Positions 1 through 8,254 of a stretch of DNA of 64,000 bases are shown piece after piece. The stretch's first letter is position 1; each line of letters begins with the position of its first letter. This DNA comes from UBA695 sp042691655 (GTDB taxonomy: Bacteria; Verrucomicrobiota; Verrucomicrobiia; Chthoniobacterales; Chthoniobacteraceae), in the NCBI GenBank assembly GCA_042691655.1, contig CP170506.1, positions 4,588,001 to 4,652,000 of the forward strand, given 5' to 3'. A program made the position numbers and the translations under genes. A model generated the notes under the pieces. It was not told the DNA's origin and searched no databases. It saw nothing but the letters and a program-made list of their open reading frames with translations.

Positions 1-3000
1 ACCTCATACCCAGTAACCTGCAAAATGCCTTCGTCCACGGCCCAGACGACGATCTTCGCCGGGCGGTCCGTCTTGTATTTGAGGTGCAGCGGCTCACCGG
101 GTTTGGTGAGCTTGGGCACGTCGAGGTCGATTTTAAGGCGCCGCCGTTCCAGATTCGCCGTGAAAGGGACGGCGCTATAGCTCAGCGGGCTCATGAAGAC
201 TTCCTTCGAGTCGAGCCCGCGAATGAAGGAGACGTTGACATAGCCCGTTCCGTCGAACCCGTCGGGCAAGCGGATATGCTGGACGCTGCTGGTGGTATCC
301 GCCGTGAACCATTGGGCCGCGTAGACTTTTTCCCGTTCGATGGTGATGAGGCCGCTGCCGGTGTAGGGTGCGGTAATACTGACGGCGATGTCGTCGCCCG
401 CGTTGTATTGCTTGGCCGAGAGCTTCACATCCAGCTCGGCGTTCTTTTCCAGCGAGCGGGCCACCGCGCCCCGGCCAACCACCTGGAAGGAAAGGCGGCT
501 CAAGCGCACGCGGGTCTCTTTGTCTCGCAGTTCCAGGATGTACTTCCCGGGCGTGGCCGTCGGGAGTTGGTAGGAGAGCCCCGGGGCGGAAATCGTCACG
601 GGTTCGGTATGGATCACTTTCTCCTTCAGGACCGATTCGTACCGGTAGGTGCCGTCGTTCTGCTTGGCCAACACGGAAACATAGGTCTGCTCCGTGAGGC
701 TTAGCTCGACGTTGTCCACGGCGGTCGGCTTCAACGCCCGGTCGATGGCGATGAAATGGACGGCGTGCTCGCTCCCCATCTCTAGGTATGCGAGGTCGGC
801 ATCCGGCTTGAACCCGACCACATAAGGCAACGCCGAGACCAGGACGCGGCTCTGCGTGTTGACGCTGCGCCCGCCTTCGGCCTCAAAGCCCTCGCCATAG
901 AAGGTGGCCTCGTAGGTGGCGGCGGCAAAGCGTTCAAGGTTCAGGTCGAAAGCGGCCTTGCCATCGTCGCCGGTGTTCTTTTCGCCGAGCTCGGCGGTGG
1001 CCGCCTCCACGTCGGGCTTATTTTCCCGCAGCCGGTCAAAGAACGAGTAATCTTTGTACGCCTCGAAGGCGAAGCGGCTGGGCGTGAGCACCAGCCTGCC
1101 CACGATCCGCCGTCCGGTGGCGGGTGTTCCGTACAGATTTCGTAACGAAACCGACGCGCTGATTGCCTTGGCGTCCACCCAGCCCACGCTGTTGCCGATG
1201 GCTTTGCCTTCCTGGAGCAGGCCGGAGTCGATCTTCATCCGGTCCGGCAGAAACTCCTTCACCAGGGCGCTGGTGTCCCCGAGCAGTTTCCCCCGCTTGC
1301 CATCGCGCACGAGGTAGACGCTCAGTTGGTAATCTCCCGAAGGGGATTCGTAAGCCGTCTGGTAGCTGAACTCCGCAAGCCCACCTTCGGGCAGCGCCAT
1401 TTTCTTGACCTGCACCACGCTGCCGCTGGCGTCCCGCACTTCGGTTTCGATCGGCAGGCCCGTGAGGTTCCCCGACCAGTCGCGCTGCTTGACCACGAAC
1501 CCCACGTGCAATTCGTCGCCGGGCCGGTAGACCCCTCGCTCGGTAAACACAAACGCTTCGAGTTCCTTCCCCGAGACGTTCTCAATGCCGCCGACATCGA
1601 ACCGCGAGTAGTCAAGTTTGCGGTCTTCGTGGCGCGTGGCCCGGCGCTCCAGCGGGAGAAACGCGACGTCATTGCCCAGGCGGGCGACAATGGCGACGGG
1701 TTCCTTTTCCCGCTCCGGTTTGCCGATGGACGGGAACGAGACTCGCCCCTCGGCGTTCGTCGTCCCGCTGATGGCCGGAACGCCGTTGCGGGCCAGGATA
1801 TCGATGCTGACCCCGCCGATGGGAGCCCGGTTTTTGATCGATTGCAAAAAGACCTCGCGCGAGCCATCGGTATTCTCTTTGAGGAGGATGCCCAGATCCG
1901 TGACGAGAATGAACCGATTGTCCCGGACGTTTTCGATCGCCTCGTTTTTCTTGGGATCCCAAGCCCGTACTTTGAGGAAGAAAAGCCCCTGCATCGGCGT
2001 TCCGTCTTGGGCCGGGGATTGGAGGTGTTTGGAGAAATCGAAGGTGGAGTAGTTGGCCTTGAACAGGCTTTCCATCGTGATGGGCTGCCGCTCTCCGGCG
2101 TAGCGGGCGATATCCGTTTCATCGAAGCCGTAGTCTTCATCGTTCTGGCGAATGCTATAGAATTCCGGGTTCTGAAAATCGCCCTGGGTTTGGCTGACGA
2201 GGTGGTTGATCTGGTCGGCGGGGACGCGGGCGATCTCGTAGTCGATCAGCGGAACGCCCCGGCTTTTGATGGAGAGCTTCCGCTCGCCGTTGAGCGCCAG
2301 CAGCCCGCCCTTGCCCTGAATCTCAAGCTGCGCCTGGGGGAGGGGGACATTGAGCAAGCTGTCATAATCGCTCCCGAGCAGGAAATCGCCCAGGGAGGTC
2401 AGCCCCTTGTGGATTTTCACGTAAAGCTGGCCCTCTTTTTCCACTTTGATTTTGAAGGTGTGCAGCTTCGAGGTTTCCTGTTTGGAGGGCACCAGCGTCA
2501 AGGCCACGGGGGACGCGTTCTGAAGGGTGTCTGCCTTGACCTCCCGGGGGCTGCCCCAGGGATCGTCTACTTCCTGCCCCTCCTCGACCTTCTTGCGGAC
2601 TGGCAGAAGATAAGCTTCCGTAACCTTGGCTACATCTTCCGATTTCGCCTCCACCGAGGTTTCCACGATGAGGAACTGCTCGGGATCGCCGTCGTTATTT
2701 TTAACGATCTGCCCGTTGACGCCGTTGATGTGGAAGAAACTGTAGAGGTCGGGGATGCGGACCTTCTGCTCGATCGGCTCGGCCAACGTCGCGCCGCCCT
2801 GGGCGGTCCGGAGGTTTTTGCCAAGGGCCACTTTCATGAAATCCTCCCGCTCGGGCAGGGATAGCGGCGCGCTATGGATATAGACAAGGCGATGGTGCTT
2901 CCCGAGATCGACGGAGAACGGAGGCACTCCTTGTTTGAGCACCGGCGAGCCGCCGATCATCGTCAGCGACAAGTTCTTCTCCAACTCCGGACGCTCGACG

Positions 3001-3599
3001 GCGTGGGTAAACTCCAGCGTGGCAACCACCTCTTTTTGAGTCGGATCTTTGGGGTTTTGATAGAACTCCAGCTTGGAGAAAGTCGCCTTGAACTTGGGCG
3101 TGGCTGCCTCCAACACATACCGGTCCAGGAGGATGTGCAGAGCGAGTATTTTGGGGTCGATGGTGATTCGGTAGGTCTTGTCCGCGGGCCAGTCCTCCCG
3201 AGTATGGAAAACTAGTTGCCGGTCACTATCCCAGCGCCAGAAACCGTGGGCAGCGGGTTCCAGGGTGATCCCCTCCATCACCGACTTCCGGATTTGCCCA
3301 AGCGGAGCCACCGACGCTCCGAAATTGACCACCAACGACGGCGGCTTGAGTTCGCCGTCTTGCAGGCGGGTCACCGGCAAAGGCCCCACGGAGACCTTGA
3401 CCATTTCGGGTTTAGGCCGGTTTTTGTAAACGCGATAGCCCCACCAGCCGCCTCCCGAAAGCAAGACCACGAGGAGGGCCAGCATGGTGGCCATTTTACG
3501 GTGGGAGCTGGCCCAACGCCCCAATGCCGCCAGCCAAACAGGGGGAACCCAGGAAACGTGCCCAAAGAGGAACTCCATCAGCCCGCGGAAAATGCGCAT
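1..3599 (-). CDS. Alpha-2-macroglobulin family protein, N-terminal 1199 residues (runs off left edge)
   Basis: This frame is open from an ATG at 3599 to the left edge with no stop, so the 3' end lies outside. Translation gives a short cytoplasmic start, one hydrophobic anchor at about residues 36-55 (MLALLVVLLSGGGWWGY) and a long beta-rich region that fits tandem macroglobulin domains. The last visible residues read VWAVDEGILQVTGYE, the hallmark of bacterial alpha-2-macroglobulins (YfhM/MagD type) at the start of the central A2M domain. The thioester and complement-like domains would follow outside the window. Such proteins are thought to trap foreign proteases in the periplasm or at the cell surface. 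No lipobox is seen, so it is probably anchored by the N-terminal helix. The usual partner pbpC is not on the visible side. ATG 3578 is an alternative start. The family call is strong; whether the thioester is present cannot be seen. Confidence 0.88.
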   Translation of the reverse strand, partial: MRIFRGLMEFLFGHVSWVPPVWLAALGRWASSHRKMATMLALLVVLLSGGGWWGYRVYKNRPKPEMVKVSVGPLPVTRLQDGELKPPSLVVNFGASVAPLGQIRKSVMEGITLEPAAHGFWRWDSDRQLVFHTREDWPADKTYRITIDPKILALHILLDRYVLEAATPKFKATFSKLEFYQNPKDPTQKEVVATLEFTHAVERPELEKNLSLTMIGGSPVLKQGVPPFSVDLGKHHRLVYIHSAPLSLPEREDFMKVALGKNLRTAQGGATLAEPIEQKVRIPDLYSFFHINGVNGQIVKNNDGDPEQFLIVETSVEAKSEDVAKVTEAYLLPVRKKVEEGQEVDDPWGSPREVKADTLQNASPVALTLVPSKQETSKLHTFKIKVEKEGQLYVKIHKGLTSLGDFLLGSDYDSLLNVPLPQAQLEIQGKGGLLALNGERKLSIKSRGVPLIDYEIARVPADQINHLVSQTQGDFQNPEFYSIRQNDEDYGFDETDIARYAGERQPITMESLFKANYSTFDFSKHLQSPAQDGTPMQGLFFLKVRAWDPKKNEAIENVRDNRFILVTDLGILLKENTDGSREVFLQSIKNRAPIGGVSIDILARNGVPAISGTTNAEGRVSFPSIGKPEREKEPVAIVARLGNDVAFLPLERRATRHEDRKLDYSRFDVGGIENVSGKELEAFVFTERGVYRPGDELHVGFVVKQRDWSGNLTGLPIETEVRDASGSVVQVKKMALPEGGLAEFSYQTAYESPSGDYQLSVYLVRDGKRGKLLGDTSALVKEFLPDRMKIDSGLLQEGKAIGNSVGWVDAKAISASVSLRNLYGTPATGRRIVGRLVLTPSRFAFEAYKDYSFFDRLRENKPDVEAATAELGEKNTGDDGKAAFDLNLERFAAATYEATFYGEGFEAEGGRSVNTQSRVLVSALPYVVGFKPDADLAYLEMGSEHAVHFIAIDRALKPTAVDNVELSLTEQTYVSVLAKQNDGTYRYESVLKEKVIHTEPVTISAPGLSYQLPTATPGKYILELRDKETRVRLSRLSFQVVGRGAVARSLEKNAELDVKLSAKQYNAGDDIAVSITAPYTGSGLITIEREKVYAAQWFTADTTSSVQHIRLPDGFDGTGYVNVSFIRGLDSKEVFMSPLSYSAVPFTANLERRRLKIDLDVPKLTKPGEPLHLKYKTDRPAKIVVWAVDEGILQVTGYE

Positions 3600-3766
3600 G
3601 CACCTCTATAGGCCACGGAGTTCAGTGATTATCCACACAAAAGTGCGAAGGGTTTTGTTTTCTTTAAAAACGGTTTTTGGGAACCCAAAACAGCGGCGTT
3701 CGATCCAAGTTTTGGCTTGAGCCTCTGGGAGAGCACCCTAGCATCTTTCGCAGCGTTGCCGCGTCG

Positions 3767-5491
3767 ATGAAATCTCCGATTTTTTGTTTTGTTCTCTTTT
3801 TGGCCCTCTCCGGGTCCGTGCTTTGTGCAAACGAGGCGGGTTCGCCAGGCGTCCGTGCGCCAGGGGCTCCCACTGAAATCCCGAAACTCGATATTGCCAC
3901 CGCGCCCGAGGCAAGTGAGCCGCTCTTTTTGATTCGCCTGATCGAGGGCTTCTACATGGAGTGGCCCGAGACGGTGGACCAAGGGAAAAACTTTCAAGCC
4001 AAGCTCGGCGACCTGCGCGACCGCAGCTACCTCCATTCCGAGAACATCAAGGGGCGCAAGCTCGAGGAGCCGCTGGCACCGCTGTACGACAAATTCCTGA
4101 CCATGGTGCGCGCGTACATCAGTTCGCTCGATGACGCCAAGTTCATTAACAAAAAGTCGACCGAGAACATGGGCTGGGATATCGCCCAGGGAATGGGCGG
4201 CATCGCGACCGGGGCGGCGCGGGTATTTTTCATGGGCGACGTCATTGGCGGTTATTCCAACGCGACCACCGGTGCCTCCAACGTGTTCCGTCCCGGCGCA
4301 ACCCGCACCGAGGAGAAGGTGAAAGCGCTCACCGCTATCCTGCGCCAGCGGGATGAAAATCTCTCCAACTTCATCGGCTCGCTCCAGAACGCCGCATTCA
4401 TGCTCACCGACAAGTACAACTGGCCCAAGGGAGCCGCCGGTTGTCTCGCGCCGAAAGAAGACCGGGCGGCATTTCAGAAAATCGTCGGCCTTTACAACCC
4501 GGCCAAGCCGCGTGAGGCCCAGGTCGCTCTGGCCCGGTTCACTGCGACGGCCAAAGAACAGCGGCCTAACGATCCGCTGGTCATCCTCTGGTATTTCGAT
4601 TTTCTGCCGTTGATTAAAGAGCGCCCGCCCGAGGCCATGCTGGAGCGGGCCGCCGATGCCCGGCGGGCCGCAACCCTGATTCCCGCCCCCTCCATTTACG
4701 ACGCTTATCGCGCCAAGCTCCTCTTCACGGCGGCAACGCTGACCACCGAGGCGGTGCGCAAGAAAATGGCCTCGCTGGGGGAGAGCTGGAGCACCTGCTC
4801 CGACCCGGCCACGGCCGCACAGGCGGTGGGGCTCTGGGATGCTTGTTTAAAGCTTTTCCCGCGCGGCGATCCCTCCGGCGAGATGGAAGAAGAGCGCGCC
4901 TGGGCGCTGGCCGCCTGCGGACATTACAAAGAAGCGCTGACGCAAGCACTGGCGGTGCAAGACAAACGAGGGGCGAACGCAGCGTTCACCCTCAATCTCG
5001 CCGCGCTCCAGAGCCTATCCGGCAATCCGGAGGGTGCGTGCGCGAGCCTCAAGCTGCTTTTTGGCAAGTACGCCTATCCGGATATCCTCAGAATCAAGAA
5101 CGACCCCGACTTTCAGCCGCTGCGAGACGCCAATGTCGAGCCCTACGCTACGCTCGTCCGCCCTCGTTGCGCGCTGGGGATCGACCTCGGCTGGAAAACC
5201 GGCCGAACGTTGACCCTGGGAATGGGCTTTGGCACCGATGACGTGATTCTGACCAACAAGTCGCCATACCCGCTCACCCACGTGCACGTGAGCGGTCACG
5301 TGGTGGATGCGAAAGGCAAGGAAACGCCGCTCGACCTAAAGACGGAACGTCTCAAGCCGGGCCAGGCGCACAAGTGGGAGAAGGTTTTCACGCTCTCGCG
5401 TGGCGAAGCAGACACGCAGGCGATCAAAATCGAATGCGACCAGACAGCGGGGGATGCGGAACCGGCCAGCGTCGAATTTACTAAATTGTAA
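3767..5491 (+). CDS. Secreted protein of unknown function, 574 aa
   Basis: I chose the ATG at 3767 because it begins a clear signal peptide (MKSPIFCFVLFLALSGSVLCA). The upstream in-frame ATG at 3677 would only add non-conserved residues. The mature part is mostly helical, with alanine-rich stretches that look like degenerate TPR-type repeats around residues 230-450. It ends in a beta-rich segment of about 110 residues (VSGHVVDAKG, LKPGQAHKWEKVF) resembling small Ig-like or FxLYD-type secreted domains. I recognise no catalytic motif. It diverges from the alpha-2-macroglobulin gene with about 170 bp between them and could share its envelope role, but that is inference. It should act in the periplasm or outside the cell. 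Confidence 0.75.
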   Translation: MKSPIFCFVLFLALSGSVLCANEAGSPGVRAPGAPTEIPKLDIATAPEASEPLFLIRLIEGFYMEWPETVDQGKNFQAKLGDLRDRSYLHSENIKGRKLEEPLAPLYDKFLTMVRAYISSLDDAKFINKKSTENMGWDIAQGMGGIATGAARVFFMGDVIGGYSNATTGASNVFRPGATRTEEKVKALTAILRQRDENLSNFIGSLQNAAFMLTDKYNWPKGAAGCLAPKEDRAAFQKIVGLYNPAKPREAQVALARFTATAKEQRPNDPLVILWYFDFLPLIKERPPEAMLERAADARRAATLIPAPSIYDAYRAKLLFTAATLTTEAVRKKMASLGESWSTCSDPATAAQAVGLWDACLKLFPRGDPSGEMEEERAWALAACGHYKEALTQALAVQDKRGANAAFTLNLAALQSLSGNPEGACASLKLLFGKYAYPDILRIKNDPDFQPLRDANVEPYATLVRPRCALGIDLGWKTGRTLTLGMGFGTDDVILTNKSPYPLTHVHVSGHVVDAKGKETPLDLKTERLKPGQAHKWEKVFTLSRGEADTQAIKIECDQTAGDAEPASVEFTKL

Positions 5492-5496
5492 AGGCT

Positions 5497-5535
5497 ACCT
5501 CTGGAAACCGGGGTGTGGCAGCCACGAAGGATTTT
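5497..5535 (+). repeat. Truncated end of the palindromic element found at 26335-26494
   Basis: These 39 bp match the left end of the complete element at 26335-26494, differing at only a few positions: ACCTCTGGAAACCGG, then GTGGCAGCCACGAAGGATTTT. The rest of that element, including the second arm, is not found here, so this is a solo end or decayed copy. It lies just after the stop codon of the secreted-protein gene. The remainder of 5492-5706 holds no gene I can support. Confidence 0.7.
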
Positions 5536-5706
5536 CTGCCATTTGAGCAAAGTAAAAACCCGCAACCACTTCATTTGAATGATCTTGAGAAGAAGGTTCC
5601 CTATTTTGCAAGATAGCAGGGAATTTAGTCCATGCATCCCTCTATACCTTGCCCTCAATTAGCTGGTCGCTGGGCCTCCGAATTTTTTAGACGGTGCCGT
5701 CAATAC

Positions 5707-7092
5707 TCATTGAACCGGCGCAACAAAGCCCTTCACTCCTCCCAATCCCTTGAATTTCCTGTAAAGCACCACGTTTAAAAGAAAGGCCAGCGCAGCCAAG
5801 CCGGAGGCTATGTGAAAGGTCCAACTGTAGTTGTGATTTGTAAAATCCAGAAAAACCCCAACAGCCGGAGCAAACACAATTCCCACCAGGCAATTGATCG
5901 TTCCTCCAGCGGACCCGATTTGCGTGAATTTCTGCCGCGGATACAACCTTAGCGGGATGGAGGAAGACGCGGTAAAATAGCATCCCGACAACACGCTCTG
6001 GACGATCAACGCAATCCGGAAGGTGGTTGCGTCTTTGACGTCCAAACCGAAAAAAAGCATGGAAACGGCATAGAGGCCTAAAATTCCCAACGTGATGCGC
6101 AGCGGGTGGAACCGATCGCATAAGGCTCCCAGGGGATAGGCAAGGGCGACGGAAATCGCGTAGGTAATGGAAAGGCATTTTCCATAACTCACCATGTCCA
6201 TCCCGATGCTTTTTGCATAAAAGACACTGTATAGGTTAAACGGGGCGTAGGCCAACCCGGCAACAATCGTGGCGGCAAACATCCACAAATAGAAGCTATG
6301 GCTGTAGCCGTCTTTGAAATATGTCTTGGCCGCGTCAATAAATCGTTTCCAGATCGGTTCATTGACCTGATGGGCGGGGACCGGCTCGTATTCGCCCTCT
6401 TTGACGTTGAGGCACATCACGGTGAGCCCGCCGCCAAAGAGAACGGCGACGCCGAGGAAAATCCAAGCGAAATGCGTTTCGGCTTTTCCGAATATCCAGT
6501 AATTAAATATAATACCTGCAAGCAGGCTTATAATGCGAAACAATCCATAAAAACGTCCGACTAGTGACTGTGGGACGACATCGTTCACCAGCCCGCCGAA
6601 CATCATGTTGGAGACGCCGATTCCGAACTCGAAAATCATCCAAAAAACTCCCAAAAACAACAGGATCGATGAGCTCTCCCCCATGGAGTGGCTCCCCAAC
6701 AAACGATGGCAAAAGGCACCAAGCTGGGGCGAAAAAGCGAGACCTATAATGGCCCCGACGATAAAGGGGATCGTCACAAGCAGATACGGTATCCGGCGGC
6801 CCAGAGGCCCGCGGTGCCGGTCTGACATGTAGCAGATAAAAGGCCCCGTAATGAGTCCGATCGTGATGGGAAACGAGCTAAAGAGCAGGGCCAGCATCGT
6901 ATCCGTGATTCCGTATTTCTTAAAGACCACCTGCATGACCTGCGGGATGGCTCGATCTCGCATTGCCCAGGCGAAGTCTCCCCAAAGCAGCCAGCAAAAA
7001 AGAGCGACCAGCCCCCCGACGGTGTAAGTGAGGGTGCCGATGGTCCAGACCTTTTTGGATGGCGGAGACGCTAGGGCTGCTTCGTGGGGCAT
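5707..7092 (-). CDS. MFS sugar transporter (GPH/SLC45-like), 461 aa
   Basis: This is an integral inner-membrane protein with about 12 hydrophobic segments. The loop after the second or third helix reads SDRHRGPLGRRIPYLL, the form of the MFS motif A seen in GPH and sucrose-transporter-like (SLC45) families (SDRxRxxxGRRxPYL). That points to cation-coupled uptake of a mono- or disaccharide. A second-half loop (YPLGALCDRF) mirrors the motif as expected. It follows the Gfo/Idh/MocA oxidoreductase gene on the same strand after about 116 bp, and the two probably form an uptake-and-oxidation pair within the carbohydrate region. The substrate cannot be read from sequence. Confidence 0.82.
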   Translation of the reverse strand: MPHEAALASPPSKKVWTIGTLTYTVGGLVALFCWLLWGDFAWAMRDRAIPQVMQVVFKKYGITDTMLALLFSSFPITIGLITGPFICYMSDRHRGPLGRRIPYLLVTIPFIVGAIIGLAFSPQLGAFCHRLLGSHSMGESSSILLFLGVFWMIFEFGIGVSNMMFGGLVNDVVPQSLVGRFYGLFRIISLLAGIIFNYWIFGKAETHFAWIFLGVAVLFGGGLTVMCLNVKEGEYEPVPAHQVNEPIWKRFIDAAKTYFKDGYSHSFYLWMFAATIVAGLAYAPFNLYSVFYAKSIGMDMVSYGKCLSITYAISVALAYPLGALCDRFHPLRITLGILGLYAVSMLFFGLDVKDATTFRIALIVQSVLSGCYFTASSSIPLRLYPRQKFTQIGSAGGTINCLVGIVFAPAVGVFLDFTNHNYSWTFHIASGLAALAFLLNVVLYRKFKGLGGVKGFVAPVQ

Positions 7093-7208
7093 ATCAACGA
7101 GGTTGGGGGGAAGCCGTCGTGGGTCGGCGGATTACAAACTGAAAATATCGAACCGCGCGTAAGAGTCTCCCAAATGGAATTCTGAGGCAAACCCTGTTTT
7201 GGGAAAAG

Positions 7209-8216
7209 TCAGGGATAGCAACGCCCCTTATGGTGAAGGCAATTCATGATCTCAACACTTTGCATGCAACTCTTGAGATCGTGATCGGCAAAGTGAGTTT
7301 CTCCATTAAGGAGTCCGCTCAAGAATAGATCTGTTTCGCAATAAAATCCATTCCCCTCGATCTCGGGAATTCCGTCCGAAATATTTGCGACCACTTCCCC
7401 CTCGCGAAACTCCAGCAAGCTCCCATTGCCTTCTTTTTTGGAGACCCCGGGCAGTTCGAGTTTTAGGATTCGCCCGGGAAAATGGACGTTGATCCGCTCG
7501 TAGTTGATCCCGGTGTCCGGGGTGATCTCAATATTGCAGACGGTATCCGAGACCATTTGGCCCCGCATCAGAATGTTGTCATGACGGTAGGCCGCACCTT
7601 GTTTCCAATAGTCGATTTGCAGAGACTTGTAGGGGCTGCGGCAGATATAGGAAATGGTGTCAATTGCGTGGATCGCCGTAGTGGAGAAGTCTTGGTCAAA
7701 ACGGCCATACCGTGCGAAACGGCACGAGATCAGCTCTGGAACCACATGTTCCTGTAGAACGATCTCGGCAATGCGGCTTTGCATGCGGTTGATCAGCGGC
7801 ATGCACCGGCGGTTGAAAGCCACGAAATTCGGCGCCCCCGTTTCATCGGCGATTTGGATTAGCCTGGAGAGTTCCTCCGGGGTGGTGGCCGGCGGCTTTT
7901 CGATCAAGGTGGCCATTCCCCGCCTCAATGGCAATTCGGCGATTGAGGCGGTAAAACGGTCGGGCACCATGACGTAGACAGCTTGGAGATCCTCCGTGTC
8001 CAACATCGTGGCGACGTCTTGATAATGCCGTTCAAATCCAAAGCGCTCCGCAAAACTCTCAGCCTGGTTCGGTTTGATATCGCATGCTGCTTTCAAATGG
8101 AACCGTGGATTACCGCGCACATAGTTCTGCAAGGCGGGGCCATGCTCAAGGTTGGCAATCCAACCGGTGCCAATAACCCCGATATTACAGATATCCATTT
8201 TGGTGCAGAGTTTCAT
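7209..8216 (-). CDS. Gfo/Idh/MocA family oxidoreductase, 335 aa
   Basis: This is a predicted NAD(P)-dependent sugar or inositol dehydrogenase. The N-terminal Rossmann fold shows GVIGTGW near residue 14. The family motif EKP appears as IEKPPATTPEE near residues 107-117, holding the catalytic-site lysine. The C-terminal half is the usual alpha/beta substrate domain. The start may instead be the second methionine (8198, MDICNIGVIG), which sits closer to the fold. The gene begins about 38 bp after the PEP-CTERM gene and precedes the MFS transporter, all on the minus strand, so transcription may read through. The 116 bp between it and the transporter (7093-7208) hold nothing I recognise. The sugar oxidised is unknown. 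Confidence 0.85.
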   Translation of the reverse strand: MKLCTKMDICNIGVIGTGWIANLEHGPALQNYVRGNPRFHLKAACDIKPNQAESFAERFGFERHYQDVATMLDTEDLQAVYVMVPDRFTASIAELPLRRGMATLIEKPPATTPEELSRLIQIADETGAPNFVAFNRRCMPLINRMQSRIAEIVLQEHVVPELISCRFARYGRFDQDFSTTAIHAIDTISYICRSPYKSLQIDYWKQGAAYRHDNILMRGQMVSDTVCNIEITPDTGINYERINVHFPGRILKLELPGVSKKEGNGSLLEFREGEVVANISDGIPEIEGNGFYCETDLFLSGLLNGETHFADHDLKSCMQSVEIMNCLHHKGRCYP

Positions 8217-8254
8217 TCAGAAGACTGGGGGTGAGAGTTGCGGGGTAACGCGGT

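Noticed and set aside
1326..2864. 512-codon plus frame in the first 3 kb
   Set aside because: The minus frame is open to the edge and ends in the VDEGILQ motif of alpha-2-macroglobulins; the plus frame has no domain.
5296..5658. 120-codon minus frame over the end of the secreted-protein gene
   Set aside because: It reads through the palindromic-element remnant (CHTPVSRGSL is its translation) and overlaps a better gene.
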